DNA of 64,000 nucleotides from Moniliella sp. 'wahieum' (taxonomy: Eukaryota > Basidiomycota > Moniliellomycetes > Moniliellales > Moniliellaceae). The notes under the pieces were generated by a model. It had not been told where the DNA came from. It saw only the letters and a program-made list of their open reading frames with translations, and searched no databases. Of the stretch, positions 22,797 to 33,108 are shown piece after piece (position 1 is the first letter of the stretch; each line of letters begins with the position of its first letter). The stretch spans positions 868,001-932,000 of the forward strand of contig RSEE01000013.1 in assembly GCA_003971905.1 (NCBI GenBank), written 5' to 3'. Made by a program: the position numbers and the translations under genes.

Positions 22797-23406
22797 GCTA
22801 CCGATCCAGCCTTGGCTTGCCCTGGCGGTGGCGGTGGCAAGGGCAAGGCCGGAGCGTGTTGATCCTAAGGGATGCTTTTGCTTTCAGGTCTCATGTACTA
22901 TTACTTCCCCCCATGGAACTCCCTCTCCCTTTCCTCAAACAATGCTCGTTATTACCCGAACCAGGCCCCCTCCTGTCCTTAGCAGCTCTTCTCATAGGGT
23001 ACCAGTTACTCAGTAAATGGGCCTTAGCCAAACCGGTCTGGGTCCTCCTCCCTGATGTGCCCGCTGAGCCTGGAAGGAATCGTTTTTGAAGTTGAGACGA
23101 GACCAACACAGTGCGCCAGGAAAGGCTGCGACAGTCCTACTATGATCGATGGACAAAGAAATGGGAAGGTGTGAATTCTCGAGAAGCCCAAACGGGGGAG
23201 AGGTTGGATTGATTATTGGCCATACAACTAAGCCTTAGGCCTTGGCCCAGCCCAGGCCACAGTCTCCTCTCAGAACAACAAAGAGGATGAAATGAGAAAA
23301 CCACTTCCCTAACAGCCTGGAAAGGAAAAAACAAGGCAGGATGAACATGAACCGACCAAATGCAGCGCGGTCGCATAGATTGGCTCAAACGACCAACGAC
23401 CACACC
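22797..23406. other. Convergent 3' intergenic region NOG1/Ran
   Basis: This is 610 bp between the NOG1 stop (+) and the Ran stop (-). No supported gene or repeat was seen; the open frames are short shadows. It is likely the 3' untranslated sequence of both genes. Confidence 0.4.
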
Positions 23407-24124
23407 TTAGAAGTCCCCATCGTCCTCGTCGGGAAGCGGAGCGGCGGCGGCCGTGTCGAGCTCCTGCTGGTACTTCTGCATGAGAGCCGCGTCGACCTGG
23501 ACTCAGGGGGCGCAAGGGCAGGAGCAGCAACAAACTCGAGGTTGTTGTTGCCAACGAGCTTGCGGGCGAGCCAGAGGAAGGGCTTTTCAAAGTTGTAGTT
23601 GCTCTTGGCAGAGATCTCAAAGTACTGCAGGTTCTTTTTGCGGTGGAAGGTGACAGCGCCCGTCTTGACCTTGCGCTCCTTGACGTCGACCTTGTTGCCG
23701 CAGAGAACAATGGGGATGTTTTCGCAGACACGCTCCAGGTCGCGGTACCAGTTGGGCACGTTCTTGTACGTGATGCGCGACGTAACGTCAAACATGATGA
23801 TGCCGCACTGGCCCTGGATGTAGTAGCCGTCACGCAGGCCACCGAACTTCTCCTGGCCAGCGGTGTCCCAGACGTTGAAGACGATGTTGCCAAAGTTGGT
23901 GTGGAAGGAGAGAGGGTGGACCTCGACACCGAGCGTGGCAATGTACTTCTTCTCAAACTCGCCCGTCAGGTGGCGCTTGACGAACGTCGTCTTGCCGGTG
24001 CCGCCGTCGCCGACTAGAGGGGGAGGGGGGGGGCACAGTCAGGGGAGCTCGGCCGCGGGCAAGGCATGAGAGGAGGAGGGCACGCACCGAGCACAAGCTT
24101 GAAGGTGGGGACCTCGGCAGCCAT
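23407..24124 (-). CDS. GSP1: Ran GTPase (nuclear transport; one frameshift)
   Basis: This is the small GTPase that drives nucleocytoplasmic transport. Start 24124: [13 protein letters not shown] 74-nt intron (24014-24087, GTGCGT...CTCTAG) splits a Val codon and restores [18 protein letters not shown] (G1). Further hallmarks are [19 protein letters not shown] (switch I), [19 protein letters not shown] (G3), [16 protein letters not shown] (G4), [20 protein letters not shown] (G5) and the Ran C-terminus with an acidic end DEDDGDF. The total is about 215 residues. The only break is one lost G near 23500 in the segment before [14 protein letters not shown]. It is divergent from the flavoenzyme gene across a 490-bp promoter that contains an exact inverted repeat. 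Confidence 0.97.
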
Positions 24125-24436
24125 GGGGGGACAAGAGCGGGGCGCGAAGGGGATGGAGGAAGGGGCGGGTCGAGCAGCAGCGGGCGGGCCAAGTGGGACG
24201 CTGGGCGTGCAGACGGCAGGCTGGACGCTACGCTCGCCTGCGACGGCCGCCGGCACACCAACACGGGGCACGGCGCCTGTGCGGGCCGATGCGCGCAGCC
24301 AGCCGCCGCCGCGCGGCGCGGGGGCTGTGTGGGGCCTGGGCAGGCGAGGTGCGGCATGCGTGTCACCGGTGGAGGCCTAGGGTTGGCGGGTGGGCACGCG
24401 AGGGCAGGGCAGCGCACAGGCAGCTTCCAGTGGAGG

Positions 24437-24482
24437 GCGCTTGAACGTTCACTGGGGCGGGGAAAGTTGAACGTTCAAGCGC
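24437..24482. repeat. 15-bp perfect inverted repeat in the divergent Ran/flavoenzyme promoter
   Basis: GCGCTTGAACGTTCA (24437-24451) is repeated as its exact reverse complement at 24468-24482, with a 16-nt G-rich spacer. Each arm itself contains the palindrome TGAACGTTCA. It lies about 310 bp from the Ran start and 135 bp from the flavoenzyme start, so it could be a dimeric operator for both genes or an extruding hairpin. The core AACGTT is also the unit of heptad arrays elsewhere in the window. Confidence 0.7.
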
Positions 24483-24617
24483 ATGCGTTTCTCCGGCGGA
24501 AAAATACCCCCCGGGCAGGGCAGACAAATTCAGCGGGCGAAGCAAGTTGGCGAGGCACACACCCCGTATATCCCGCCCCCACCGCCTCTGCTCCGTCTTC
24601 CGTTCTGGCTTGCGGCC

Positions 24618-26379
24618 ATGCCCACCCTCGCGCTCCCGCTTGCCCGCGCCTCCGCCACGCGCGCGACCGCACGCCGCGCCGCACGCATCGCTGCTGGGCC
24701 AGCGTCTGCGCTGCGCCTCGTTCGCCGCCCTCTCGCCCCGCCCCCGCGGGGCGCTGCGCCTGCCGCGCTTGTGTCCGCACGCTCCTACTCGGCCCCCGCC
24801 GTGCAGCGCTCTGCAGTCTACGCCCAGCTGACGCCCCAGGATGTCGATGCGCTCGCCGGCTGTCTCGCCTCGCCGTCCAGTGGGCTGCTCACCTCCCTCG
24901 CGCCCGCCAGCGCAGCCACTCAGGTCGCCCGCGTCGAGCCGGCCGAACTCGACACGTACAACCACGATGGATGGGCAAGTATGTGGGCAAGGCACAGGTC
25001 GTGGTCAAGCCCAAGACCACCGAGGAGGTGTCCAAGGTGCTCAAGTACTGCCACGCACACAACCTCGCCGTTGTCCCGCAGGGCGGCAACACGGGCCTCG
25101 TGGGCGGCGGCGTGCCCGTGTTTGATGAGGTCATTATCAACCTCGGCAACATGAACTCGATCCGCACCTTCGACCCTGTGGCTGGCACGCTCGTGTGCGA
25201 TGCTGGAGTATCGAGATGCTGGACAACGAGCTGGCGGACAAGGGGTACATGATGCCCCTCGACCTTGGCGCCAAGGGCACCTGCCAGATCGGGGGCAATG
25301 TGGCGACCAACGCGGGTGGGCTGCGCTTCCTCCGTTATGGCACGCTCCATGGAAACGTCTTGGGCCTCGAGGTCGTCCTCGCCGACGGGACGATTGTGAA
25401 TGGTCTGAGCACCCTGCGGAAGGACAACACGGGATACGATCTCAAGCAGCTCTTCATTGGTTCCGAGGGCACCCTCGGCATTATCAGGGAGTGTCCATCA
25501 TCACGCCCAAGAAGCCCTCGGCGGTGAATGTTGCCGTGTTTGGTCTCGATTCCTTTGACGGGTGCAAGAGACGTTTGTCAAGGCTAAGCAATTCTGCGGC
25601 GAAATCTTGTCCGCGTTTGAGTATGTGGACCAAGATGCGTTTAATGTGGTGCAGAAACACACTTCCTCCAAGGATCCGTTTGAACAACGGTATCCTTTCT
25701 ATGTGCTGATCGAGACGAATGGCAGCAACAGTGAACACGACGAAGAGGTGCGTTGCTGACCCCTCCTCCCCCTTACGCTGCTCGCTAACCCATCGTCAGA
25801 AACTTAATGGCTTGCTTGAGAACCTGATGGAGACCGAAACTGTTGTCGATGGTGTGGTGCCCAAGACCCAAGCCAAGCGTCCAAGCTCTGGTCTCGCGCG
25901 AGCTCATCCCCGAGGCTGCCGGGAAGGAGGGAAAGACATACAAGTACGATTTGAGTATCCCCATTGCTGACATGGAGCAACTTTCTCTCCATCTCAAGCA
26001 GTACTTGCGTGACCAAGGTGTCTGGGCCGGGGAAGATGGCAAGGGCGTTCGTGATCTCGTCTCCTTTGGCCACATTGGAGATGGAAACCAGCACATCAAC
26101 GTCATTGTTGACCGGTTTGACCCGTGTACGAAAACGCGATCGAGCCCCATATCTATGAGTGGGTCAGCGCACACAAGTATGTCCTCCCTTCCGATTGCAT
26201 GATGATGTCCTGACCTTTTCGCTAGGGGCTCCGTCTCGGCCGAACACGGTTTGGGATTGATGAAGGCTACCAAAATCGGGTACAGCAAGAGTCCGGTGCA
26301 GATCGAGATGATGAAGAAAATCAAGCACCTGTACGACCCCAAGGGGATCCTTAACCCGTACAAGTACATTCAAGTCTAG
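24618..26379 (+). CDS. D-2-hydroxyglutarate/D-lactate dehydrogenase (FAD, mitochondrial; frameshifted)
   Basis: This is a flavoenzyme of the D2HGDH/Dld2 family that oxidises D-2-hydroxy acids and passes electrons to the respiratory chain. Start 24618 gives an Arg/Ala-rich leader ([20 protein letters not shown]) typical of mitochondrial import. The FAD-binding PCMH domain has [76 protein letters not shown] and [15 protein letters not shown]. The C-terminal domain has [17 protein letters not shown] and [20 protein letters not shown], ending [14 protein letters not shown]. Introns are at 25748-25799 (52 nt) and 26177-26225 (49 nt). The total is about 550 residues. Frameshifts fall near 24968, 25208, 25490, 25568, 25865 and 26130. 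The best substrate guess is D-2-hydroxyglutarate, since the motif set matches Dld2/D2HGDH better than Dld1. Confidence 0.9.
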
Positions 26380-26601
26380 GAGACGTTTCCTTCCTTCCCT
26401 CATGCCTCCCAATTTGTATTCACTACAAGTAGTACATTTATCACCGGCACTTTTCATAGCCGATACAACGAAAGATCCCGGAGGCAATGGAGATGGAGCA
26501 AAATGAAGGATCATTCATCATTGATCGTTGGAATGCAAACGTTAAAACACGTGTGTATGTAATGCCTGTTGAAGAGCACAACCTCATCTTCTGTCGAAAA
26601 A

Positions 26602-27805
26602 TCAGCAGAGTTTATTCGGAGCGTTCTGGCACTTGTTCTTGCCCTGGTTGCCACCGTCCAGGTTGACCTCGTTGAACTGGAAGCCCGAGCAGGATCCCTG
26701 GCCACAGACAATGTTGATGGGCACAGCGTCGCCGGTCAACGTGCCTTGGAAGTGGTTGACGTGCACGTCAGTGATTGGTACGCCAGTGTAGGGTGGCACT
26801 GGGCCCACCCTTGTAGTAGTCCTGCTCAATCTGGATGCCGTACTGGCTCACGCCTTGGAGGGTCAGGTGGGTGTAGGTCACGTTGGAAACGGACCCCTGA
26901 GCATCCTGCACCGTCTTGATCCGCATCGCGTTGGCCGAATCGACAATGGTCGAGCGTGCCACATACACGTCCTTGACCACATTGTTGCTCCGACCGCCAA
27001 CACTGCCGATCGAGATACCGTGGCCACCAGAGCAGTACGCGCCTTGGAAGATCACATCGGTTCCACTGTTGATGGCGAGGCAGTCGTCTTGGTTGTACAC
27101 AGTAGGCTGATCACTTTGGTCAGCATCCCACCCTGTCATAAATCTCCGAGTGGGGACAAGATGTGGGCGAAAACAGATATAATACTCACGTTGTAGATGT
27201 GCACACCCGTCGAGGCGCCCACGTCAAAAGCGCGTCGGTTGTGCCCCCCTTGGTGTCGCCATCCTTGCTGTCAATGTGGACGCCGTGACAGTGAGGCCAT
27301 TTACACCATAATGGAGAAGGCCTGGACGGAGTGTTCTTGACGCTCAAGTCGGGAGATGTGGCCATTGTTGACGTTGTGGATAGAGAAGAACTTGGGCTTC
27401 GTCTTACCGTCATCGCCCTTGCCGTCCCACCAGCGCTCGCCTTGGCAGTTGATCAAGGGCCGTTGGCCCCCGTGACGGTGATGCTGTCACCCTGCACTGC
27501 GATCAGAGGACCTTCCCACTCCTTGTACCCGAACGTTGTTTGTCCCGCAAACGTCACGCTCGTCCCGGCGCTCAACTTGGTCAGTCCAGTGTCTGCCCGC
27601 AGGCACGGCCATATCTTGAATGGTGATGGAGCGGCAGTTGGCTTGTCCGTTCAGCTGGCTGAACGAGGTGAAGACACAATTGTTGTCCCGCCGGTCCACG
27701 GCAATGTTCCTCTCGCCAAAGGGACGGGTCTTGGCCGGCCGGCCCACTCATGGCGTTGGCTGCGGCCAGCGCAGCGGCAAGAGAGACCCAAGGAAGAAGA
27801 TGCAT
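26602..27805 (-). CDS. Secreted polygalacturonase, GH28 (frameshifted)
   Basis: This is a pectin-degrading beta-helix hydrolase. The start at 27805 gives a signal peptide ([19 protein letters not shown]). The four GH28 motifs are visible in order: an NTDAFD-like Asp region just before VHIYN (frame lost near 27245), [12 protein letters not shown] (catalytic Asp pair), [14 protein letters not shown] (catalytic His) and [12 protein letters not shown] (substrate-binding Arg/Lys). [16 protein letters not shown] and [10 protein letters not shown] are the N-terminal rungs, and the protein ends in a Cys-rich tail ([13 protein letters not shown]...QNAPNKLC). An 83-nt intron (27107-27189, GTGAGT...GATCAG) lies just before the QDD motif. 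Length is about 370 residues, normal for fungal enzymes. Frameshifts occur near 27735, 27595, 27520, 27300, 27245 and 26820. It points to contact with plant material. Confidence 0.92.
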
Positions 27806-28967
27806 ATTGAGAGAGTGTGTGAATGGGAGGCAGTGGGGAGAGGTGGGTGATGGGTAGGGAGGAGGTAGATGAGGGAGCTGAAAAGAGGAGATGCATTCAA
27901 AGCGCTGTTGGCAGGCCAATCTTTTATAAGCCCATAGACAGCAAAGGATTGAGGAGAGCCAGTAGCCAATACGCATCGTGACAGTGTGGTGTCCTGTCAA
28001 TGACAATAGGTACTAGTAGCCACTCAAGCATCCTAGTAGAGTTTGCCAAGCTTTGGAGCTCCACGTACTCCACCTACTCCACAGACATAGGTACCCGCCG
28101 TCATGATTATCATAGTATGCATATCACACAACAGGTATGCCCATGTACGCAACAGGCCCTCGGGTTCAGGCTCAACAGGCGCCGCAGTCGGACGTCTTGT
28201 GAGGACAAGGGAAGAGGCAGTAGGGGAGGGAGCAAGAGTGCTTGGACCGACGGTGGGGATGTGACGGAGGAGTGGGTACCTCAGTTGGGCCTGGGCAGAA
28301 TGAATACACGTGCCCGGCGTGTGGAGCCAAATTTGCCAGAACCACCTGTGCGCCCTCCCGCACCGCCCTTGTCCCTGAGCGCCACACACTCGCTCGGCAC
28401 CTCGTGCTCCAACCACACTATTGGCCATTTCACTTTTTGTGGGGTTTATTGCGCCGCTGGTGCGACGCTTCCCGAAGGCTGACGGTGACCGGTGAGTGTG
28501 CAGCCAACGTCAACCGGTAGTCCAATCGGTCGCTGCCTTTAATCCTTGTCAAGCGGATTGCGGGCAAGGCCGATGCTCTCGACGATCCCCGCCTGATGGC
28601 TTCCCTCTACGCCCAGACCAATTCAGGTGGCGGAAGGGGTCTGTGCGCCGTGCCGGCTCAACGTCCGCTCTACTGAACCTGAGCGAGAAGAGCCCTCCTG
28701 AGCCTGCAGGCTCTAATTTGAATCGCTTACCCCAGCAGCGCAGTATTGGGATTTGTCAGCCCATGGTCGGCTTTTGTCCGCGGCTTCTCCGCTGCTTGGT
28801 CTCTTCTCCTGGGGTTTCGCCTCCCGCTTCCCAGCCGTCTCATTTCCGAGCAAGGGTTTGCAAAACCTTGACGCTTGAAGCTTGAAGCTTGACTGGACAT
28901 TGGCCGGGGCATCTCCATCTCTCCTCTCTCTTCCTCCACCTTCCCTCTTTCTCCTGTTTGCGTCAGC
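27806..28967. other. Intergenic, divergent promoters of polygalacturonase and ILV3
   Basis: This 1.16-kb gap has no supported gene. A plus-strand open frame at 28000-28482 has no domain. A GAAGCTT heptad array (about 28872-28892) lies 80 bp before the ILV3 ATG, and C/T-rich sequence at 28910-28955 looks like the ILV3 core promoter. Confidence 0.45.
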
Positions 28968-30826
28968 ATGGGACTCCTTGTGCGACTCGGACAGCAGCGC
29001 GCTCGCTCGCACCTGCGCGTCACGCCGCCGCGTTCTCGTCGTCGGCGCATGTTGCCAATCGCCCTCCCCCTGGCCACCTGAACAAGTACTCCTCCATCAT
29101 CACCGCCCCCAAAGACCAGGGTGCATCTCAGGCCATGCTCTACGCCACCGAGGGCATCGAATCGAAGGACGACCTGTCCCGTGCTATGGTTGGTGTGGCC
29201 AGTGTCTGGTGCGTCTCTTCCTCCCCGATTCTCACCGCAAAGCTGACCCGCAGCCCAGGTACGAGGGCAACCCATGCAACCGCCACCTGTTGGGCGTCGG
29301 CAGCGTGTGAAAAAGTCGATCAATGAGGCCGGTCTTACCGGCTACCAGTTCGGCACGGTCGGTGTCAGTGATGGTATCTCAATGGGAACGTCGGCCATGT
29401 CGTACTCGCTGCCCTCGCGCGACCTAATTGCCGACTCGGTTGAGAGCGCCTGCGGTGGCCATTGGCTCGACGGAGCAGTCGTCATTCCTGGATGTGACAA
29501 AAACATGCCCGGTGTGCTCATGGCCCTGGGCCGCCTCAACCGCCCTGGCATTATGCTGTATGGAGGCACCATCCGTCCTGGCCACTGTGGCGGCGAGACG
29601 TTGGACATTGTCTCGGCCTTCCAGGCCTACGGTTCTTACCTCGCCGAAGGCCAGACAGCCGAAGCGGAAACCAAGCGGGCCAATGTCATTCGTAACTGCT
29701 GCCCTGGCCCTGGTGCATGCGGTGGCATGTACACTGCCAACACGATTGCGTCCTGCGCCGAGGCCTTGGGTATGTCCCTCCCGGGCTCCTCCAGCTTCCC
29801 GCAGAATACCCGGAGAAGCAGGCTGAGTGCGACTCGATGGGTGCGGCGATGCGCAACCTTCTTGAGAAGGACATCAAGCCGCGCGACATTATGGTTAAGA
29901 GTGCATTTGAGGATGCGATTGCCCTCACTATGGTTCTCGGGGCTCGACGAATGTGGTGCTTCACTTGATTGCCATTGCTCGCACGGTAGGCGTTGAACTT
30001 TCCCTGGACGATTTCCAGCGCATTGCGGAGGAGACGCCTTTCCTGGCCGACATGAAGCCAAGTGGCAAGTACGTGATGGAAGACCTGTGGCTGCAGTGCG
30101 GTGGTATGCCGACCATCATGCAATACTTGATTGAGAACAAGTTCATGAAGGGTGAGCACATGACCGTTACGGGCCGCACGTTGGCAGAAAACGTGGACCG
30201 GTGGACGCATGAGCGTGGCAAGCTTCCCGAGTCGCAGAAGCTGCTGCGGCCTAAGGAAAATCCACTCAAGTCGACGGGCCACCTGCGCATTCTCAAGGGC
30301 AACCTGGCCCCTGGTGGTGCTGTGGCCAAGATTACCGGAAAGGAAGGCCTTCACTTTACCGGTAAGGCGCGTGTGTTTGACACGGAGGACGACTTGGTCC
30401 ATGCTGTGGAGCAGAACACAATCAAAAAGGGGGAGAAGACGGTGGTGGTACTGCGGTACAAGGGTCCCAAAGGCGGGCCAGGCATGCCCGAGATGCTCAA
30501 GCCCACGTCGCTCATCATGGGGCTGGCTTGGACAGGATGTGCCTGCTTGACTGACGGTCGCTTCTCGGGCGGCTCGCACGGCTTCGTCATTGGCCACGTG
30601 GTGCCCGAGGCCCAGGTGGGCGGGCCCATTGCTCTGGTGCGCGACGGCGATACGATCAAGATTGATGCCGAGAAGAACACACTTGATTTGGTCGATGTCG
30701 GAGGAAGAGCTGGCCAAGCGCCGCGCCGAGTTTGTCGCTCCGCCGCTCAAACCGACCCAAGGCACGCTACTCAAGTATGCTCGCAACGTTGCCGACGCCA
30801 GCCATGGCTGCGTGACCGACCTTTAA
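28968..30826 (+). CDS. ILV3: Dihydroxy-acid dehydratase Ilv3 (frameshifted)
   Basis: This is a mitochondrial Fe-S enzyme of valine and isoleucine synthesis; it dehydrates 2,3-dihydroxy-3-methyl acids to 2-keto acids. Start 28968 gives a basic, Ser/Arg-rich leader ([20 protein letters not shown]). Mature motifs are [11 protein letters not shown] (cluster Cys), [40 protein letters not shown] (family signature with cluster Cys), [40 protein letters not shown] (cluster Cys), [32 protein letters not shown] and [20 protein letters not shown] (second signature), ending SHGCVTDL. The total is about 590 residues. One very short intron (29219-29258, 40 nt) splits the Trp codon of VWYEG. Frame changes fall near 29040, 29300, 29800, 29940 and 30700. 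Confidence 0.95.
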
Positions 30827-31324
30827 GAAATTATTCAGGACTCCTGTCCCTGTCCCCATCTCCAGCATGTTAGGCATCATCGAATGTAGACTCCATCACG
30901 GCCATCGAAGGTTCGTCGAAGGTTGGCCACGTTGACCGAGGCGAGGGCGTAGGACAGAGATGGATGTAGCTCGAAACAGCCTCTGAAAGGCTGGCCATGC
31001 CGCCATCAGCCATCAGCGCATCAGCGCTCTATGCGCCTCAGCCGATGGTGGTTGCACGATGTGAGTAATTGACTAACACGGCGAGTCGGGCGAGTCGGCA
31101 CTGCGCTGGCGCAGAAGGGCCTGATAACTCACACGGCCCCCCTTCCGCTCGTCCCAGGTCCAATGGCCCTAGGAAGTTTGAGATATTAATTAAACCGGCA
31201 GCGAAGCCAAGCTTGGAGCTTTGTCGTGCTTCGACTTGCTCTTTTTCGCGTTCTTGCTTCTGCTTCCAACCACCACATCTTGAATCTCGGAGATTATGCA
31301 GCGCCTCTCCCTCTGGTTCCGTTG
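30827..31324. other. Intergenic between ILV3 and nucleoside hydrolase gene
   Basis: About 500 bp. 30995-31030 contains a short ATCAGC-type direct repeat (CCATCAGCCATCAGCGCATC). No coding or RNA feature was recognised; it probably includes the ILV3 3' UTR and the next promoter. Confidence 0.35.
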
Positions 31325-32638
31325 ATGCCGTCGTCCACGACCCGCCCCCAAGCTTATCATTGAGTACGCCCTCCCTTTCGCCATGCGAGATAAAGCCTAA
31401 CCCCCTCTGCAGCACCGACCCTGGTGTGGACGATGTCCTGGCCATCATCTTTGCCCTGGCATCGCCCGAGGTAGACCTGGCGGCCTTGACCCTTGTCTTT
31501 GGCAATACGACGCTGGACTATGCCCGTTCCAACATCCTCCGTCTGGCCCGTGTTTTGCGCCAACATCTCGCTGAGCACAGCCGGGAAGTGAGCATAGTCT
31601 CCCGTCTGACGTTGCAGCTACACTCCAACATGCCCTTAGCAAAGAACGCGCCCCCATTCCTGTCTACCTCGGTGCCGAGGGCCCGCTGGGCGGGGTACGC
31701 TTCACCGCATCTTATTTGTGCGTGTCTTCTTGTCCTTCCCCTGTGCCATGGTCACTGACACGAGCAATGCAGCCATGGCCGCGATGGCTTATCGGGCGTG
31801 TCTCAGCTCAATGGCAACCCATTCCCTGAGAATCCATCTTCGGGTCCGGAAGCCTGGCCGTTCGTTCCTGTCGAAGGCAAGGATTCGTCGGATGCGATCC
31901 TAGACATTCTCCGGTCCGAGCCTGCAGGCACAGTGCGCATTGCCGCCGTCGGTCCCCTGACCAATTTGGCCTCGGCATGGCGCAAGGACCCGCACACATT
32001 TGCCCGTGTGGGGCTGATCAGCATCATGGGCGGTGCCGTGGACCACCCTGGCAATACGAGCGCTACATCCGAATTCAACTTTTTTGCCGATGCCGTTGCG
32101 GCGCAGGAGCTGCTCGAGATCCCGCGGGACCACCCAGCTTGGGCGGGAAACCGCTCCCACTTCATATTTTGCCCCTCGACATTACCGAACAACACGTCGT
32201 GCCCTATTCCAGCCTCATCGGGACGATGCGGAGAAGCTCAAGACACGAGGGGGCCCTTTCGAAGTTCGTCTCGGCCTTCCTTCAGGGACCTCGGGCCTTC
32301 ACCAACAACCTCGGAGGCGCCAACTTTGATCCCGAAAAGCACGATCAGTTCCAAGCCCATGATCCCCTTGCTGTGGCTCATGCTATCTTTGTGAATCGGG
32401 TGCCTGGGTGGGTTTCGACACCACGCGCGTTTCTGATTGAGACGGAGGGCCGTCTGACCCGGGCATGTGTGTGGTCGATCGCCGGGAAGGCGAGGGCGAG
32501 GGCGAGGACGAAGGCGAGGGAGCAATCCGCGCAGAAGGCGCCGCAGCGGCTGCCCACCCGTTCCCCGTCAACGTTGTGACCGCTTCCCCAGGGATTGATT
32601 GGTTTGCCCAAATCTTTACCGCTCGGCTGGGGATCTGA
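31325..32638 (+). CDS. Inosine-uridine preferring nucleoside hydrolase family protein (frameshifted)
   Basis: This hydrolyses the N-glycosidic bond of ribonucleosides for purine/pyrimidine salvage. Start 31325 (MPSSTTRP then KLIID) leads through a 49-nt intron (31364-31412) into TDPGVDDVLAIIFALASPEV, which restores the calcium-binding family signature DTDPGVDD. Further blocks are LTLVFGNTTLDYARSNIL, VYLGAEGPLGG, SGVSQLNGNPFPENP, RIAAVGPLTNLASAW, LISIMGGAVDHPGNTSATSE (family core with EFNFFAD) and the C-terminal GIDWFAQIFTARLGI. A second intron is at 31718-31772 (55 nt, GTGCGT...GCAG). Total is about 390 residues. Frame changes fall near 31350, 31610, 31800, 32130, 32250 and 32460. An acidic Glu/Gly-rich stretch near 32490-32560 replaces a loop. 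Whether it acts on inosine, uridine or other nucleosides cannot be read. Confidence 0.85.
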
Positions 32639-33108
32639 TATGCAGGCCGCCATGGGTCCGCCTATCTATTCCACTGCGACCCATGAAGCCGGCAGGTGTA
32701 GGGTAGCAACGTCCGATCCCCTGGACGAGAGAATGACTGCAAACGATGGGTAACCAAGCGACGGTGGGATGCAGCAAGCGTAGCGATCGGGTGATAGATG
32801 TGATGATTAGGGAAGTAGGGCAACGGGATCAAGTTAGGAGAAGTAGCTGTAGTAAGTAGGACTCGCTGCCTGGGTGTGCTCAGAAAAAAAGGCTGCCCAG
32901 TGGGCTCTGCGAAACTTCAAGTTTGAATCCAAGGTACTGATAGTGGCGCATTGGCCATACCTCTCGCGCCGGCCGATCGGCGTCGCTCCTACACAACCCT
33001 CCACCTCAGCCGAGAGAGTTCGTCTGCCGCGCCTCTGCGCCCACAGCCCCCACCCCTGCCGCAGGTGCACGCCTCCCGCTCTGCTCTGCTCTGCCCTCCC
33101 GCCACACC
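32639..33108. other. Intergenic upstream of the unidentified gene at 33109
   Basis: A 470-bp gap without a supported gene. C/T-rich sequence at 33010-33105 just before the next ATG resembles the pyrimidine-rich promoters of neighbouring genes. Confidence 0.35.
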
